This document shows, in pieces, positions 11,024-22,163 of a DNA stretch of 64,000 bases. The first letter of the stretch is position 1, and the number at the start of each line of letters is the position of its first letter. Where the stretch lies: NCBI GenBank assembly GCA_002221725.1, contig NJFT01000005.1, positions 399,293 through 463,292 of the forward strand, given 5' to 3'. Made by a program: the position numbers and the translations under genes. The notes below the pieces were generated by a model. It did not search any database. It worked only from the letters and a program-made list of their open reading frames with translations, and was not told the DNA's origin. This DNA comes from Scedosporium boydii (lineage: Eukaryota > Ascomycota > Sordariomycetes > Microascales > Microascaceae).

Positions 11024-12818
11024 ATGTCTCGCCGAGCCCCGAACCCCGCCCAGGAGCGGGCTCAAAAGAACCAGCAGACTCTCAAGAATCTCCTAAAGCT
11101 GGAGCCTAACAAGATATGTGCGGATTGCAAGGTTAACAAACGTACGCCCTACGATTTCCTCTTCTCCGTCGCGAACGCTCGTATACTTACTGCGTCTCTC
11201 TCCTCTAGATCCCAGGTGGGCGAGCTGGAATCTCGGCATCTTCATCTGCATTCGCTGCTCTGGCGTCCACCGTAGCATGGGCACCCACATTAGCCGAGTC
11301 AAATCCGTCGATCTCGATACGTGGACCGACGAACAACTACAGAGCATGCTCAACTGGGGTAACAGGAGGGCGAACAAGTATTGGGAAGCCAAGCTGGCGC
11401 ACGGTCATGTTCCCTCCGACAGCAAGGTAGAGAGCTTTATCCGCACAAAGTACGAACTAAAGCGCTGGGTGATGGACGGTCCCATGCCCGATCCCAGCAC
11501 CTTAGACGACGGTGATGATATTCCTTTAAGTCTGGTAAAGGAGAAGCAGACGATTGAGCGAAAGGAGTCCATACGTAAGGCCTCGATTGGCCAATCGTCG
11601 AAGCCGGGCCGTGTCGCAGCCCCCGTAGCCGATCTTATCGGAGGCGATCCCATCCCCCAGCGTGCGAGCACGACAAGCCCCCCGGTTCCCAAGGTTGCCG
11701 CTAAGGGTACTCCGGCGCCGCCCAAGACGAGTACGAAGGACTCTCTGCTGGGGTTGGACTTCTTTGGTGACCAGCCCGCAGCGCCTGCACGCCCTGCTAG
11801 TACCTCGGGCACTCAAAACAAGAGTGGTTCTTCGCGCCCCGACTTGAAGCAGTCTATTCTCTCTCTATATGCCACGGCTCCTCGACCCCAGGCCCAACCG
11901 GTCCCCCAACAGCCAGCCGCGCAACCGTTCGGTGGTATGCCCGTCGTTGCGCCTCAACAGGCTTCAGGAGGTCTAGTTGACGCATTTGGCGGCCTCAACT
12001 TTGGAAGCACTACTGGTACCACTACTACAACTTACTCGCCGCCTCCCCCAGTAGACCCCTTCGCGGCTCTCGCCTCACCGAGCACTGCTACGAAGCGTGC
12101 AGTCTCTCCCCCGAACGCTTTCGGCGCCCTTAGCGGAGGAAGCTTCTTCGATACCAAGCCCGCACAGCCTGCCGCTTCGTCCATACACAAACCGTCACCC
12201 AGCATCACCTCACCTGGCCTTGCTGGTCTCTCAAGCCTTACTTCCCCGGCTAACCACATTCCCCCATCTAAGCCCGCCCAGCCGGCCTCTTCCGCTTTCG
12301 GAGACCTCTTCGACCTGAGTTCTCCCGCTCCCGCTCCTCAACCTACCCTCGCCGCCAACCCCGCCCCCACGCAAACCTCTAGCTCCATCTTCAATCTCTC
12401 CGCCCCTGCCGCAAAGGCTCCCTCGGCAGCGCCCGCCGCCCCCGCTCTTACCTCCTCCAACTCTACGAACGCCTTCAGCTCCGGCAACTGGTCCAACAGC
12501 GACGTTTGGGGAAATGCCTGGAGCGCTCCCGAGCCTGCCGCTCCTGCCGCCGCGCAGGCCGCTAAGCCTGCCGTCGCTGCCCCCACTACCACCACAAACG
12601 ACTTTGGCTGGGGCAGCCCCGGCATCGCCTCGGGTTCTTTTGCCAGCCAGAGTATCGTGCCTGGCGCTAGCGGCTTCAATACGGCGCCCCAGGTCTCGGC
12701 TGATGAAGAGTTTGGTGGCTGGAGTAGCGGGGGTGCCACGACAACGACGTCCTCGACGACTAAGCCGGCTGGAGGATTTGGCGGTAGTGATGACCTATTC
12801 TCCAATGTCTGGCAGTAA
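11024..12818 (+). CDS. AGE2: Arf GTPase-activating protein, Age2/SMAP type
   Basis: Two exons, 11024-11141 and 11209-12818 (intron 11142-11208), give 575 residues. The junction restores C|AT = His in KVNKHPRWASWNLG. The N-terminal Arf-GAP domain (about residues 15-135) has the zinc-finger cysteines CADC...CIRC and the catalytic arginine in GVHRSMGTHISRVKS. It stimulates GTP hydrolysis by Arf at Golgi or endosomal membranes. The remaining ~430 residues are disordered and rich in Ala, Pro and Ser. They carry a short LLGLDFFG motif and repeated FG-type peptides (AFGGLNFGS, AFGDLFDLSS) that may bind clathrin or adaptors. The extreme C-terminus is DDLFSNVWQ. The domain order fits Age2/SMAP rather than Gcs1 or Glo3. 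Confidence 0.88.
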
Positions 12819-13562
12819 GTAGTCGTCTGAGGTAAGGTTGAAGGAGGAGGGGGAAGAGGAAGAGGGAGGAATGATATCATGACGTTAGCATCACTTTGTG
12901 TGCACATAAAGGTGGGAACACTGCATGCCATGGATAGGGTGGTGGGATTCTCATTTCTTCCTTTTTGGTAGTGTTTATTTCTATAGGAGCCCTGGTAGAA
13001 AAAATACACTGCGCACTTACTTTTAAGCATTTGTGCATTCCTTCATTTGAGTGGTATCATGATCTCAAGCCTGTATGCAACAGAGTCACTCAAAGATCTC
13101 AAAGATTAGAGTGGTTTGAACCAGTGATATATTCATTATATTCCCTACCAGAAACTATAAGAACAAAAAAGTAAGAACAAAAAAGCAAGGCTGCCAAAAG
13201 AAAGACAACACAAGAGGAACGCCATTCCAGAATGCTAACCAAGGGTATTGTCACAGACACCAACAAGCATTTGTACATGCTCTTCAAACTTCCCTCATGC
13301 CTCCACTTTCCAGAGACATATAGCAGGCCTACCGCACCAGTCCCTAGGAATTAGGTTATGCATGCCCCCAAGCTCTATATCGAGGCTCTCGGCCTAAACG
13401 CCTTCCCCAGCAACCGATGGTATTCGGGGTGATGATCCAGGATGCCGAAACACCAATAGCCAACTCCATCGCCCGGCCGTTCCGGACCACCTATCTTTAT
13501 TTCTTTTTTTCCTTCATAAAACGTAATTTTTCAAGTCCGCCGAGTAAAGATCGAATGAAGTC
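12819..13562. other. Convergent intergenic region
   Basis: This 744-base region lies between the 3' ends of the Age2-type gene (+) and SFT1 (-). It has AT-rich segments near 13120-13190 with a short direct repeat of AAGAACAAAAAAG. I see no supported gene or RNA. Confidence 0.5.
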
Positions 13563-13934
13563 TCAAAAGAATAATTTCGAGACGTAGTAAAGGAATATGA
13601 AAATGCCAATAAGTATAGCCGACAACTTCAACACAGCGACTTTATTCCCCGAGGCTGCCATCCTTCCTAGTCGCGTGGCGGAGCCCTTTAGGGAGGTAGT
13701 CATGGAAGAGAAGGTCTCGGACTAAATTATACACCTCCTTGGTTAGTCTTCCCTTCTCCCTAGAAGAGAGTGGTCGGAAAGAGAAGGGGGGGCGCTTACG
13801 GTGTTGTCGATGACATCTTGGGCGCGGGCGTTGTCGTATATGTCGACGGTTATGCCGCGGAGGGCGGATACCTTGGAGGAGAGCTCGTCTAGGCGGGCGT
13901 TGTTTTGGCGTTCGCGTTCGTAGGCTTCGGACAT
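13563..13934 (-). CDS. SFT1: SNARE protein Sft1 (Golgi Qc-SNARE)
   Basis: Two exons, 13934-13800 and 13721-13563 (intron 13722-13799), encode 97 residues, the same length as yeast Sft1. The sequence runs MSEAYERERQNNARLDELSS, a heptad-repeat SNARE helix (about 15-75), and a single C-terminal membrane anchor (VAVLKLSAILIGIFIFLYYV) followed by SKLFF. Sft1 works in retrograde traffic within the Golgi as a Qc-SNARE. The unspliced frame reads past the donor into an unrelated tail, so the intron is needed. An upstream in-frame ATG (14090) would add a lysine-rich low-complexity stretch that looks like 5' leader. Bet1 is the nearest alternative but is longer. The expected zero-layer Gln is not obvious: the aligned segment reads QDVIDNTSETFSSM. 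Confidence 0.82.
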
Positions 13935-14701
13935 TGTTGCCGGGATTTTTCTTCCTTTTTGTTGGGACGGAGGTTGGGACGGCGTTTGGAGGGGAGATCG
14001 GTTGAATCGGATTTCTTTTTTTTTCTTTTTTTTTTTTTTCTCTGGCTTGTCTTGTGAGTAGAAGGGTCGGCGTGTAAGTATCTGCGTCAACGTCTGTTCG
14101 CTGAGCTGTTGAGGTTTATCGTGGGAAAGGCTGGGGAGGACTGGGGTCGAAATGTTGGAGGTTGAAAGGGGCGGCGAAACGAGGTCATGACGATGGTTTT
14201 GATGCGGTATGGGGTCGATGTTCGATGGTCTGTGGTTTCAAACGTGTCAGGCGGCAACAGGTGGTGAATCATGTGGCGGAAAGAGGAAAACCTTGGGGAA
14301 TGCACCGCCACAAGTACCTTGGTGGAGTTGCGCGTCTGTGTTTTAATGAGCAGGCTAGGGTGACGGTGACGGGTCGGTGGCAAGTGGCAACATTGAAGTC
14401 TAGCGAGCTTCGTATTAGTGTCGCTTACCAGGCCGAACACTGTCTTACGAACCTCTGGCCATGAGATTAGAGTATTATTTTGATGCTGGGATTCTTGAGC
14501 TACACGGGCGAGCAGAGGCTGTGGCTGACCCAAGGATTGAGGCTTCAGAAGGATCAGGGCGACCAGGCAGCAACGTGCCTTGCAGAAACCATTGTTGTCA
14601 GACTGGCGCATGCTCATCTATCCTCAGCAACATGACTTACCATCGCGTGGGGAAAACCTCTATGCCTCGTTTCTGATCTAATTACCCCGGATACCTCCAA
14701 C
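13935..14701. other. Divergent intergenic region SFT1 / F-box-like gene
   Basis: This 767-base shared promoter region includes a poly-pyrimidine block in the SFT1 leader (about 14021-14041, T-rich on the plus strand). The open frames 14087-14617 (-) and 14162-14464 (+) have no recognisable domain and overlap each other. Confidence 0.5.
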
Positions 14702-15655
14702 ATGTTGAATGGTGCCCCAGAAACGCCGTGTCAGCTAGCGGCTCTCATCACTTCATACCCGATTCTGCAGTCCCTCGCCTCGTGGCTGACTGCCAAAGAC
14801 CTCTACCACCTAGCGCTGACGAACCGAGAGCACTTCTCATGCATCCTCAGCTCCAAGGAACTGTTCAAGAAACTTCGAGCTAGGTGCATCTGCGATGGAC
14901 GCGGTTTAAAGCGCCGCCGGGGGTGGTACCACCGAACGGACTATTCCCGGCCAAGCCACCGCCAGCACGAGCCGAAACACCAAGCCTACGTCGCGAGAGT
15001 CCAGGCTCGCATGAAGAGAGTCAAGTGCCGGGAGTGGGACTCTCGCCCATGCTTCAAGTGCGGAACTCGCGTCTGCGAAGAATGTCGCTCCTGCCCGAGG
15101 GAGGAATCATTTCCCAACCCGACTTACTTTACCTACCCGCGACCGCATCAAAACGCCCCTTGGCAAGCGGAGAATGTCATGTATCTCTGCCCTCCGTGCG
15201 ACGAGAAGGCGCATAGTAAGATTTTGGAAACTTTCAGCAGCGATGAATGTGATTGCAACCTCTATGAGAGGTGGATATGCGTCGACTGCGTGGACAAGGA
15301 GCGGTCGTTTACGTGGGATTACTTTAAGAAGCATACGGTGTTGGAACATTACCCCGAAAACGAGACAGATGAGACTAAAACGATCCAGGATCACCAATTT
15401 GATCGCTCGGTATGTCTCCATTGACTTCTCTTTTCTTCCCGCTTTCCTAAAATTATTCTACCAGACGAAGATGTTCTGGTTAACTAGTTCGAAATGTAGT
15501 TCTGGTGTACATGCGGTGCGACAGTCCCCGAGACGACGCGAGCAAGGTGTACGCTGTGTCAGCGGCGGCATTTGCCAGAAGATGAATGGGGAAGAGAGCA
15601 TCACGAGTGTAGACTAGCTGTAAAAGCAGAGCTCGAGCGACAGGCTGCTCTTTAA
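14702..15655 (+). CDS. F-box-like, cysteine-rich protein
   Basis: Two exons, 14702-15409 and 15500-15655 (intron 15410-15499, GTATGT to TGTAG), give 287 residues. The acceptor was chosen because the frame after it continues a cysteine-rich fold: FWCTCGATVPETTRARCTLC, then WGREHHECRLAVKAELERQA. Residues about 15-50 (LQSLASWLTAKDLYHLALTN) look like a degenerate F-box. They are followed by four CxxC groups (CFKCGTRVCEEC, YLCPPCDEK, WICVDCVD, CTC...CTLC), suggesting one or more zinc-binding modules. F-box proteins recruit substrates to SCF ubiquitin ligases; that role here is inferred from the weak F-box only. The family is common in filamentous fungi and mostly uncharacterised. Confidence 0.72.
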
Positions 15656-16937
15656 AAAGAGCCATCCCTACTTGAGATGCTCAGGTCTGCGACGATTCCG
15701 GAGTTGTGAAGGAGGAAAACTGCACGAGGCGGTACCATCTGCCAGTGGCATCAAGTGGTGTCATTTGAGTTTTCGTCCTGTAACACGAGGCTTGAGGCTT
15801 GAATCGACACTGCTGGATATCCGTTTTCCCCCTGCTATGATTGATCGGTAAGGTTTCGCACTCGATGTTAGCATTCATAAATAAGAATTCTTCTGCTTGT
15901 TTAAACCATGGATATCTTTTCCTCGGCCGATCCTGCCTGTACTTGAGGGCACGTGAGTTCATCCATGGCACTTTGAGTAGTAAATTATGTACGGAGTACT
16001 CAGACTCAAGACCAAGCCAGTTTTGAAATTTCTTGCCTCTCGCAGTGGAACTGGAATCTGGGAGGATGGGCGAAATGGCTTAGTTCACAACAGGGAATCC
16101 TCCAGTGTTCCGGATCGGGTGGACAAGAGAATGTCAACCCACTATCCTAACTGGGTGTCGGGGTGACGACACATTGAGGCGTGGTTGGACCGTCCGGATC
16201 GCATGGGAACTGCAAGTACGAACCAGTGGTACGCAATCTGGTGGGCGAAGAACCAATCCGGAGAATTAGATTTTGCTGGACATATGAAGTATTACGGACT
16301 TGTGCCATGCCGAGCCATCCATCCCATCCATCCCAGCGGAGGGGCCAGCCTTATGAAGACCGCATCCCTCGGTCGTTCCGTTCACCCTAGTCCTAAGTAT
16401 AAATACTGGACAATAAAATATAAAATTCCTTGCCACGTTGTTTTCCTCGCGCATCTTTGACTGTATTTCCCGAAAGAGTGTCTACTTCGCAAGTCTGTTG
16501 CAGAGCAGTTCAAATTGTTGATTGAGCAATTAATACATACCCCTGCATAGCCAGCGCAAGCGCGACAGCTCTAGTCCAGACTCTAGAGATCAGTACATCA
16601 CTGTACTTGACCTTAGTACCTCATCGCTGTACCTCAGTACACAGGTACTCTTCCCTCAGCATCGGTTACCCCGCTAAAAGGCCAAGCTCCGGTGGATTCC
16701 CGACAAAATCCCCCACTTTGTCCCTCTTCGAAGTCTCCAAATTGAACTTATCCAGCACATTTGCTTGTGAACCCGAACAACCAAACCCACCACAGCTTTT
16801 TCCCCATCTGCGTTACAAACAAACCAACCTCACCTCACCTCCCACACCAAAAGCCAACAACCTCCGACCTCCTCGTCGACCTTCCTTCTCAACATCGGAC
16901 ACCCGAACAAAACTATCGCCCAGCGCGCCCCGCAACC
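15656..16937. other. Intergenic region upstream of YSC84
   Basis: This 1.28 kb region lies between two plus-strand genes. A GTAC-rich tract at 16593-16648 and a TATAAATA at about 16398 are the only structured elements. The region 16750-16937 is C- and CA-rich and is probably the YSC84 5' leader. Short open frames (16185-16460 and others) overlap in several frames and are not supported. Confidence 0.5.
16593..16648. repeat. GTAC-rich tract, six GTAC in 56 bp
   Basis: GTAC occurs at 16593, 16603, 16616, 16629, 16637 and 16645, that is every 8-13 bases, about 290 bases before the YSC84 ATG. A similar cluster occurs at 22845-22886. Confidence 0.7.
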
Positions 16938-18459
16938 ATGGGCCTTCACAACCCTCTGCCGTCGTCGATGGCGTGTAAGCTCACCCCTTCCTTTTGCCGG
17001 TCCTTCCGCCTTGCCAAGACTTGCCTCGTCCAACAAACTATGAGGCTCGATTTTGTATCACGAACAAGAGAACATGTGCTGACGGAGAGTGTGTCATAGC
17101 GGAATGCAAGAAGTGTGGGAAGATCTTAACGTCGTTCATTGATCCTAGACAAGCCTTTGGCCCCGATAAGATTATTCCCCCATCAGTCCTCGCCAATGCC
17201 AAGGTACGCTCCTCACTCCCAAGACTTGCGCTCCAACAGAAAAAAATGTTTCCCGGGCCTGTTCATGATCCTCTCTCCAAGCGAACTTCTCCCTCTATAC
17301 CCATAGAAGAAACAAAAGCCCAGATCACTAACCAAAACACCGCTTTGGTTTCCCCCCCTCCTCTCTAGGGTCTCGCAGTCCTCACAGTAATCAAAGCCGG
17401 CTTCCTCGGCTCCGCCCGCTTCGGCAGCGGCCTCGTCGTCGCCCGCCTCCACGACGGCACCTGGTCCGCCCCGTCCGCAATCGCCACGGCCGGCGCCGGC
17501 TTTGGCGGCCAAATCGGCCTCGAGCTCACCGACTTCGTCTTCATCCTCAACGACGCCAGCGCCGTCAAGACCTTCGCCCAAGCCGGCTCCCTCACCCTCG
17601 GCGGTAACGTGTCCATAGCCGCGGGGCCCGTGGGCCGCAACGCCGAAGCCGCGGGAGCCGCTTCGCTCAAGAGTGTCGCGGGTATATTCAGCTACTCTAA
17701 GACCAAGGGCCTCTTCGCCGGTGTTTCGCTCGAAGGCTCCGCTATCATCGAACGCCGCGATGCGAATGAGAAGCTCTACGGGACGAGGTATACGGCTCAG
17801 CAGCTCCTCAGCGGGACGGTTCGCCCGCCTCCGCAGGCGGCGCCGCTTATGAATGTTCTTGAATCTCGTGTCTTTAGCGGTATGCGCTCGGGGACCTCGG
17901 CGGCCGATTCCATGTACAACGACATACCCGTGTACGATAACCGCACCGACGACGTCGTCTGGAACGGGCGGAGGGGCAGCGCCTACGGCGAAGACATGCC
18001 GCGGCGCAACTCGGGCGACTTCGGACGGAATGCCGGCTCCGGCGCTTCCTGGAGGGATAACGATTATGATAGGGACTTTGGCGCGCCGCAGAGGGCTAGT
18101 ACCTACGCGCCCAGCGGGTCGCTCGCGTCGCCTACTTCCGCGGGAGCGCCGAGGCGGCCGGCGGCGCCGAAGCCGAATTTCGCGAGCAAGCAGGCGCTGT
18201 TGAAGAAGAACGAGGCGGTGGCGCTGTATACGTTTGAGGCGGATCAGCCGGGGGATTTGAGTTTCAAGAAGGGGGAGATTATTACGGTGCTGAAGAAGAC
18301 CGATAGCGACAATGACTGGTGGTGAGTCTTCTCTCTTTCTGGGAAATCCTAGAATCACAGCTTCGACGTTTGAGTTAACCAAGGCTGCTTTCTAGGACTG
18401 GTATGATTGGGAACCGACATGGGATATTCCCCAGCAACTACGTAAAGATGAAGGAGTGA
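16938..18459 (+). CDS. YSC84: SYLF + SH3 actin-patch protein Ysc84/Lsb3
   Basis: Four exons, 16938-16974, 17100-17203, 17369-18321 and 18396-18459, give 385 residues. Introns are 125, 165 and 74 nt. The first junction restores MASECKKCGKILTSFIDPRQ and the last restores [20 protein letters not shown]. Residues 1-215 are the SYLF lipid-binding domain (FGPDKIIPPSVLANAKGLAV, GAGFGGQIGLELTDFVFILN, AGSLTLGGNVSIAAGPVGRN). A ~100-residue linker follows, and the last ~57 residues are an SH3 domain (ALYTFEADQPGDLSF...). Ysc84 binds actin and Las17 at endocytic actin patches. A large antisense frame (17213-18382) is a by-product of high GC third positions. Convergent with the CNNM-type gene. Confidence 0.95.
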
Positions 18460-19568
18460 TCCGTTTGGATTTTTGCTACTTTTTCGGTTTTGTTTTGAGG
18501 GATGGGATGGGGACGAGAGGAAGACTGGTACAACATCACTGGCGTTTTCTTTTTTGCTCCTTTTCTTCTTCTTTTTTGCTACCTTTTTCGCTACCTTTCT
18601 TCTTTTTCTCTTGTTGTTCTACCTCCCCTTATGAAGTTACATTGTTACTCTCCTTGCTACCTTGCAAACGGTTTTTCCCTTTCAGATTCATAACGAGCGA
18701 CGTTTGACACAACAAAAATCCGGACTTCCCACTTCGTTTCATCGTATGGCTACATTGCCTTTTTTTTTTTTTTTTTTCGGTGCTAGTATGATTCGAGCCT
18801 TTTTTTTTTTCCTATTTCTCGTCTTTGGGGTGGAAGTTTGAAGAAAAGAAGCGATTTTCCTTGCGTGCTTGGTGAAGAAAAGAGAGTTGAATGCAAAGAA
18901 CATTTTTCCCTTTTCTGTTTCTGTTGGTTTCTGAGTTGCCCGATTTCATTCGGATACCCATTCTTCCTTTTGTTTCTTTCTTAGGAGCTATCAATTCAGA
19001 GTTATAAACAAAGCATAAAACGTCAAGTCTCTCATGTTCGGGCGTAAACTCGGAGGTGGATATTCGTCTCTGGTGGTCCGAAGTAGTATCACATCCTGGC
19101 TTTGCGAAGTTGACCTGGCTCTTCTTCCACTCTAACGAAAACATCACAGCATTAAACGGCAGCCTTCTCGGGGGTTGTACTTTGGAATAATTCAAGACTG
19201 GTAATGCCCCATCCGATCTCTACTGTATGATTCTACAGAGTAAAGCTTTAATCCGGAACCCGATCCCTCATTCCCTATTCGCACAATAATGACAATCCGC
19301 GCCGAACCAGCTCCCGATGAGCAAATACCCAGTAAACAAGAAGAAAATGAAAATCCCATCACTCTCCGCAACTCTCATCCAGTGACAAGTCCGTTCAAGA
19401 TTCCCCCGAGCAAGGCCATCGTCCAGTCATACCCTACCCGTCCGGTAAGCCTCACCGCTCAGTAAAGGGCCCACGGGCTTGGGCTGTTAAGAACACAAAG
19501 CTTCCCCCAAAAATTAGCCAACAGATGCTAGAACCAATATCGAATATACTTTTGTTTCCCTTCATCTC
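18460..19568. other. Convergent intergenic region YSC84 / CNNM-type gene
   Basis: This 1.1 kb region between two 3' ends has long T runs at about 18762-18777 and 18800-18810, consistent with 3' end formation. A 57-codon plus-strand frame (19288-19461) and a minus frame (18812-19195) have no recognisable features. Confidence 0.5.
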
Positions 19569-22163
19569 TTATTTCTTCTTCCCACCCTTGCGCTTTTTCT
19601 TATTTTTCCTCCCGCCAACACCTCCGCCCTGCCCTTGTCCAGCCGTACTCGTACTCGCTTCCGTGCTAGGAGACACCACGTCTAGCAAATCGTGAGCTTC
19701 GCCGTCTTCCTCCGCTCCCGACTGTTTCGTTGCGGCAGTAGTGATGGCGATGGGAGGAGTAGGTTGCGCCGGCGGACCGCCTCCGGCACCAGCAGCTGTC
19801 TCATCCTCCTCATCTCCCGAGCTCGCCGAAATCACCACCTTCCGCACGCCGCCCGTCTCGACGTAGCTCTCCGTGATGGCCCCGGTCCGGCACATAGTCG
19901 GCCTGGACGGGCTCTCGAAGTTGATTTCGCCGCCGTTTCCGCCGTTGTCGTTTTGATTATTATCATTATTATTAGTCGACGAGGTGTTGCTCCTCGACAT
20001 CTGCGGCGATTGCGGTTCACTCGACTGACCCTTTGACGAACCTGTTGCGAGATCATCGCCGGGCGTTATTGTCACGGAACCGTCGCTCCTAACTGATTGG
20101 GTATTCGTAGCTTGCGTTTCCGCCTTGGGAGTCCCGCTGCCGTTCGAATCAGCGGTACCATATCCGAGTTTACCGGACGTCAAATGACTATCTTTATCCT
20201 TAGGCGTCATCTTCGAGGCGAGCAACGGTGTCTCCTCATCGCTTTCATAGCCTCCTTCGGCATCCGGTTGATGAACGATAGCCAATGCGCTCTTCGCGCG
20301 GCGGATATCCTTGGCCGGGCCCGACGCCGGGCTGGGCATGGCGCTTGACCCGGGCTTAACCGTCACCGACGGCGAGGTCGTGTTCTTTGGGTTCGATGCG
20401 GGATTCGAAGGGCCCAGGTGCCGGAGGTGCTGCCTAAGTTGGTCCATGTTCTTCACGGGAATGGTAGAGGATTCGACTCCCTCGACACCCCCGGAGGTTC
20501 GCTTCATCATAAAAGTTACGGTTTTGGGGCTTGCCGGAGAACCCTCGCCGTCCGGGCCAGTAACGGCGATGTCAGGTTTTCTCGAGTCGGTGGAGCGCCG
20601 GCCTTCTCCGGGAAGATTCTGCTCGCGAGCCGTTTTATCGGCGTGGACGCTGTCTCGGCGGAAAAGCATCGTCGTCGGGGCGGGGGTGAGACGGCGGATA
20701 GCCTTATGAACATCGATGTAGACGTCGGACTCGTCAATAATTTCCCTGGCCACATGATTAGCGCTGAAAGGGAGAGAGAAGATGGGGGCTGGGAGAAAAA
20801 AAGGGGAGCCTTTGCTCAGATGCAAACTTACTCTCCGATTAATTCTTCAATAACGTCTTCGAGGGTAACAACACCCGCCGCACCATGATCCTGTCCTGGT
20901 GCCGACGACACCAAAGCCATGTGCGACTTGCCGTCCTGGAAGTAGTTAAGAATGTCCAAACAACTGGTCTCGGGTCGCGTCTCGGGCAGGGCTGCTAGCG
21001 GGAAATCCTTGACCTGCATGCAGTCCTCCGGATCGTAGGTGATGAGGATCTTGACGAGCAGCATCCCAACGAAGTTGGTCGGGTTACCGGGCTGGTGCAC
21101 GGGGATCCTCGAGTATCCCGCCGACAGGATGCGGCCCATCAACTTCTCGTCGAGCACGGCGTCGGCCGAAAGGGTAAATACGTCGACCATAGGAGTCATA
21201 ATATTGCCGACGGGCTTATCCTTGAGGTCGAGGACGGCTCGAATGATGGTGACTTCGTCTGTGTTGAGGCGCTCGTTAACCTCTCCTATTGTCTGGTGTA
21301 GCGTCACGAGGGTCTTGAGACCGCTCTTCTTGTAGACGGTGCCTTCGTGGGTACCGAGAATGTAATCGAGCAGTTTGGCCATAGGCCATGAAACGGGCGC
21401 AGTGATCCACATGAGTAGAAGGACGGCGGGGGCCATGAAGCCGCCGATGGGGAGACCGTATCGGACGCATATCGACTGGGGAACGACTTCGCCAAAGATG
21501 ACTGTAAAGGAGAAGAAGATTAGCGACTAGCCGGTGAAGCAACAGAAAAAAAAAGACATTTGTACTCACCAATTAGGACCGTACTCCCGATAATGGCGGC
21601 AATACCACCGCCGAGACACCGATCGAGGACGACGGGCAAAGACTCATTGACAATAACATTGGCCAGCAACAGCGTCACAAGAACCCAGTGCTTCCCCCTC
21701 GTAAGAAGGTTGAGGACCTTTTCCGCAGCTCGTCGTTTCGAGGCGGACTCGTGGATGTCGTCTTTTAATACTTTAAGGTAAATTCCGTCCTGTCCCATAA
21801 AGCTGCGCCAAACAAGTTAGAGAAAAAAAAACCATCAGCTCATGAAGTTCCGGGGTACGAAATTTCCCGACCATCGCAAATGAATAAAAACGTCAATTGA
21901 CACGAAACAAGGAAAACATACGCAATTGTCAACCCGGCAAAAGCACCTCCCGCAACGACAAGTATCGCCGAGAGGATATACAAGAAAATAAGCCCGGGGC
22001 CTTCAGCCTCCGGCTCGTGGACACCGCCGTGCCCCAACGCGGTGAGCGGGGCAGCCGTAACATGTCGAAGACCGAGAAAGGCTACGCGGCAGAGGCCAAT
22101 GACGGCGGATCGGGCGCTCAGGAATGCATTGAGGGCAGGTGGGCGAGCACGCGTCATGGACAT
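19569..22163 (-). CDS. MAM3: CNNM/Mam3-type DUF21-CBS membrane protein
   Basis: Four exons, 22163-21922, 21802-21570, 21501-20832 and 20745-19569 (introns 119, 68 and 86 nt), give 773 residues. Junctions restore [31 protein letters not shown] and [14 protein letters not shown]. The N-terminal ~230 residues form a DUF21/CNNM transmembrane domain (hydrophobic segments around [33 protein letters not shown] and [14 protein letters not shown]). A CBS pair follows, about 250-375 ([42 protein letters not shown]). The C-terminal ~390 residues are disordered and acidic, ending in a lysine-rich tail. Yeast Mam3 is a vacuolar membrane protein tied to manganese and zinc handling; metazoan CNNMs affect Mg2+ transport. 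The ion handled here cannot be told from sequence. Confidence 0.9.

Noticed and set aside
13743..14090. Longer SFT1 product starting at 14090
   Set aside because: The extra 52 residues are lysine-rich low complexity encoded by a poly-pyrimidine leader. The 97-residue form matches the family length.
17213..18382. 389-residue minus-strand frame
   Set aside because: It lies antisense to the intron-bearing YSC84 gene, whose SYLF and SH3 domains are clear. The frame has Arg/Pro-rich shadow composition.
19288..19461. 57-codon plus-strand frame
   Set aside because: Lies in the convergent 3' region of two genes; no domain and no supporting context.
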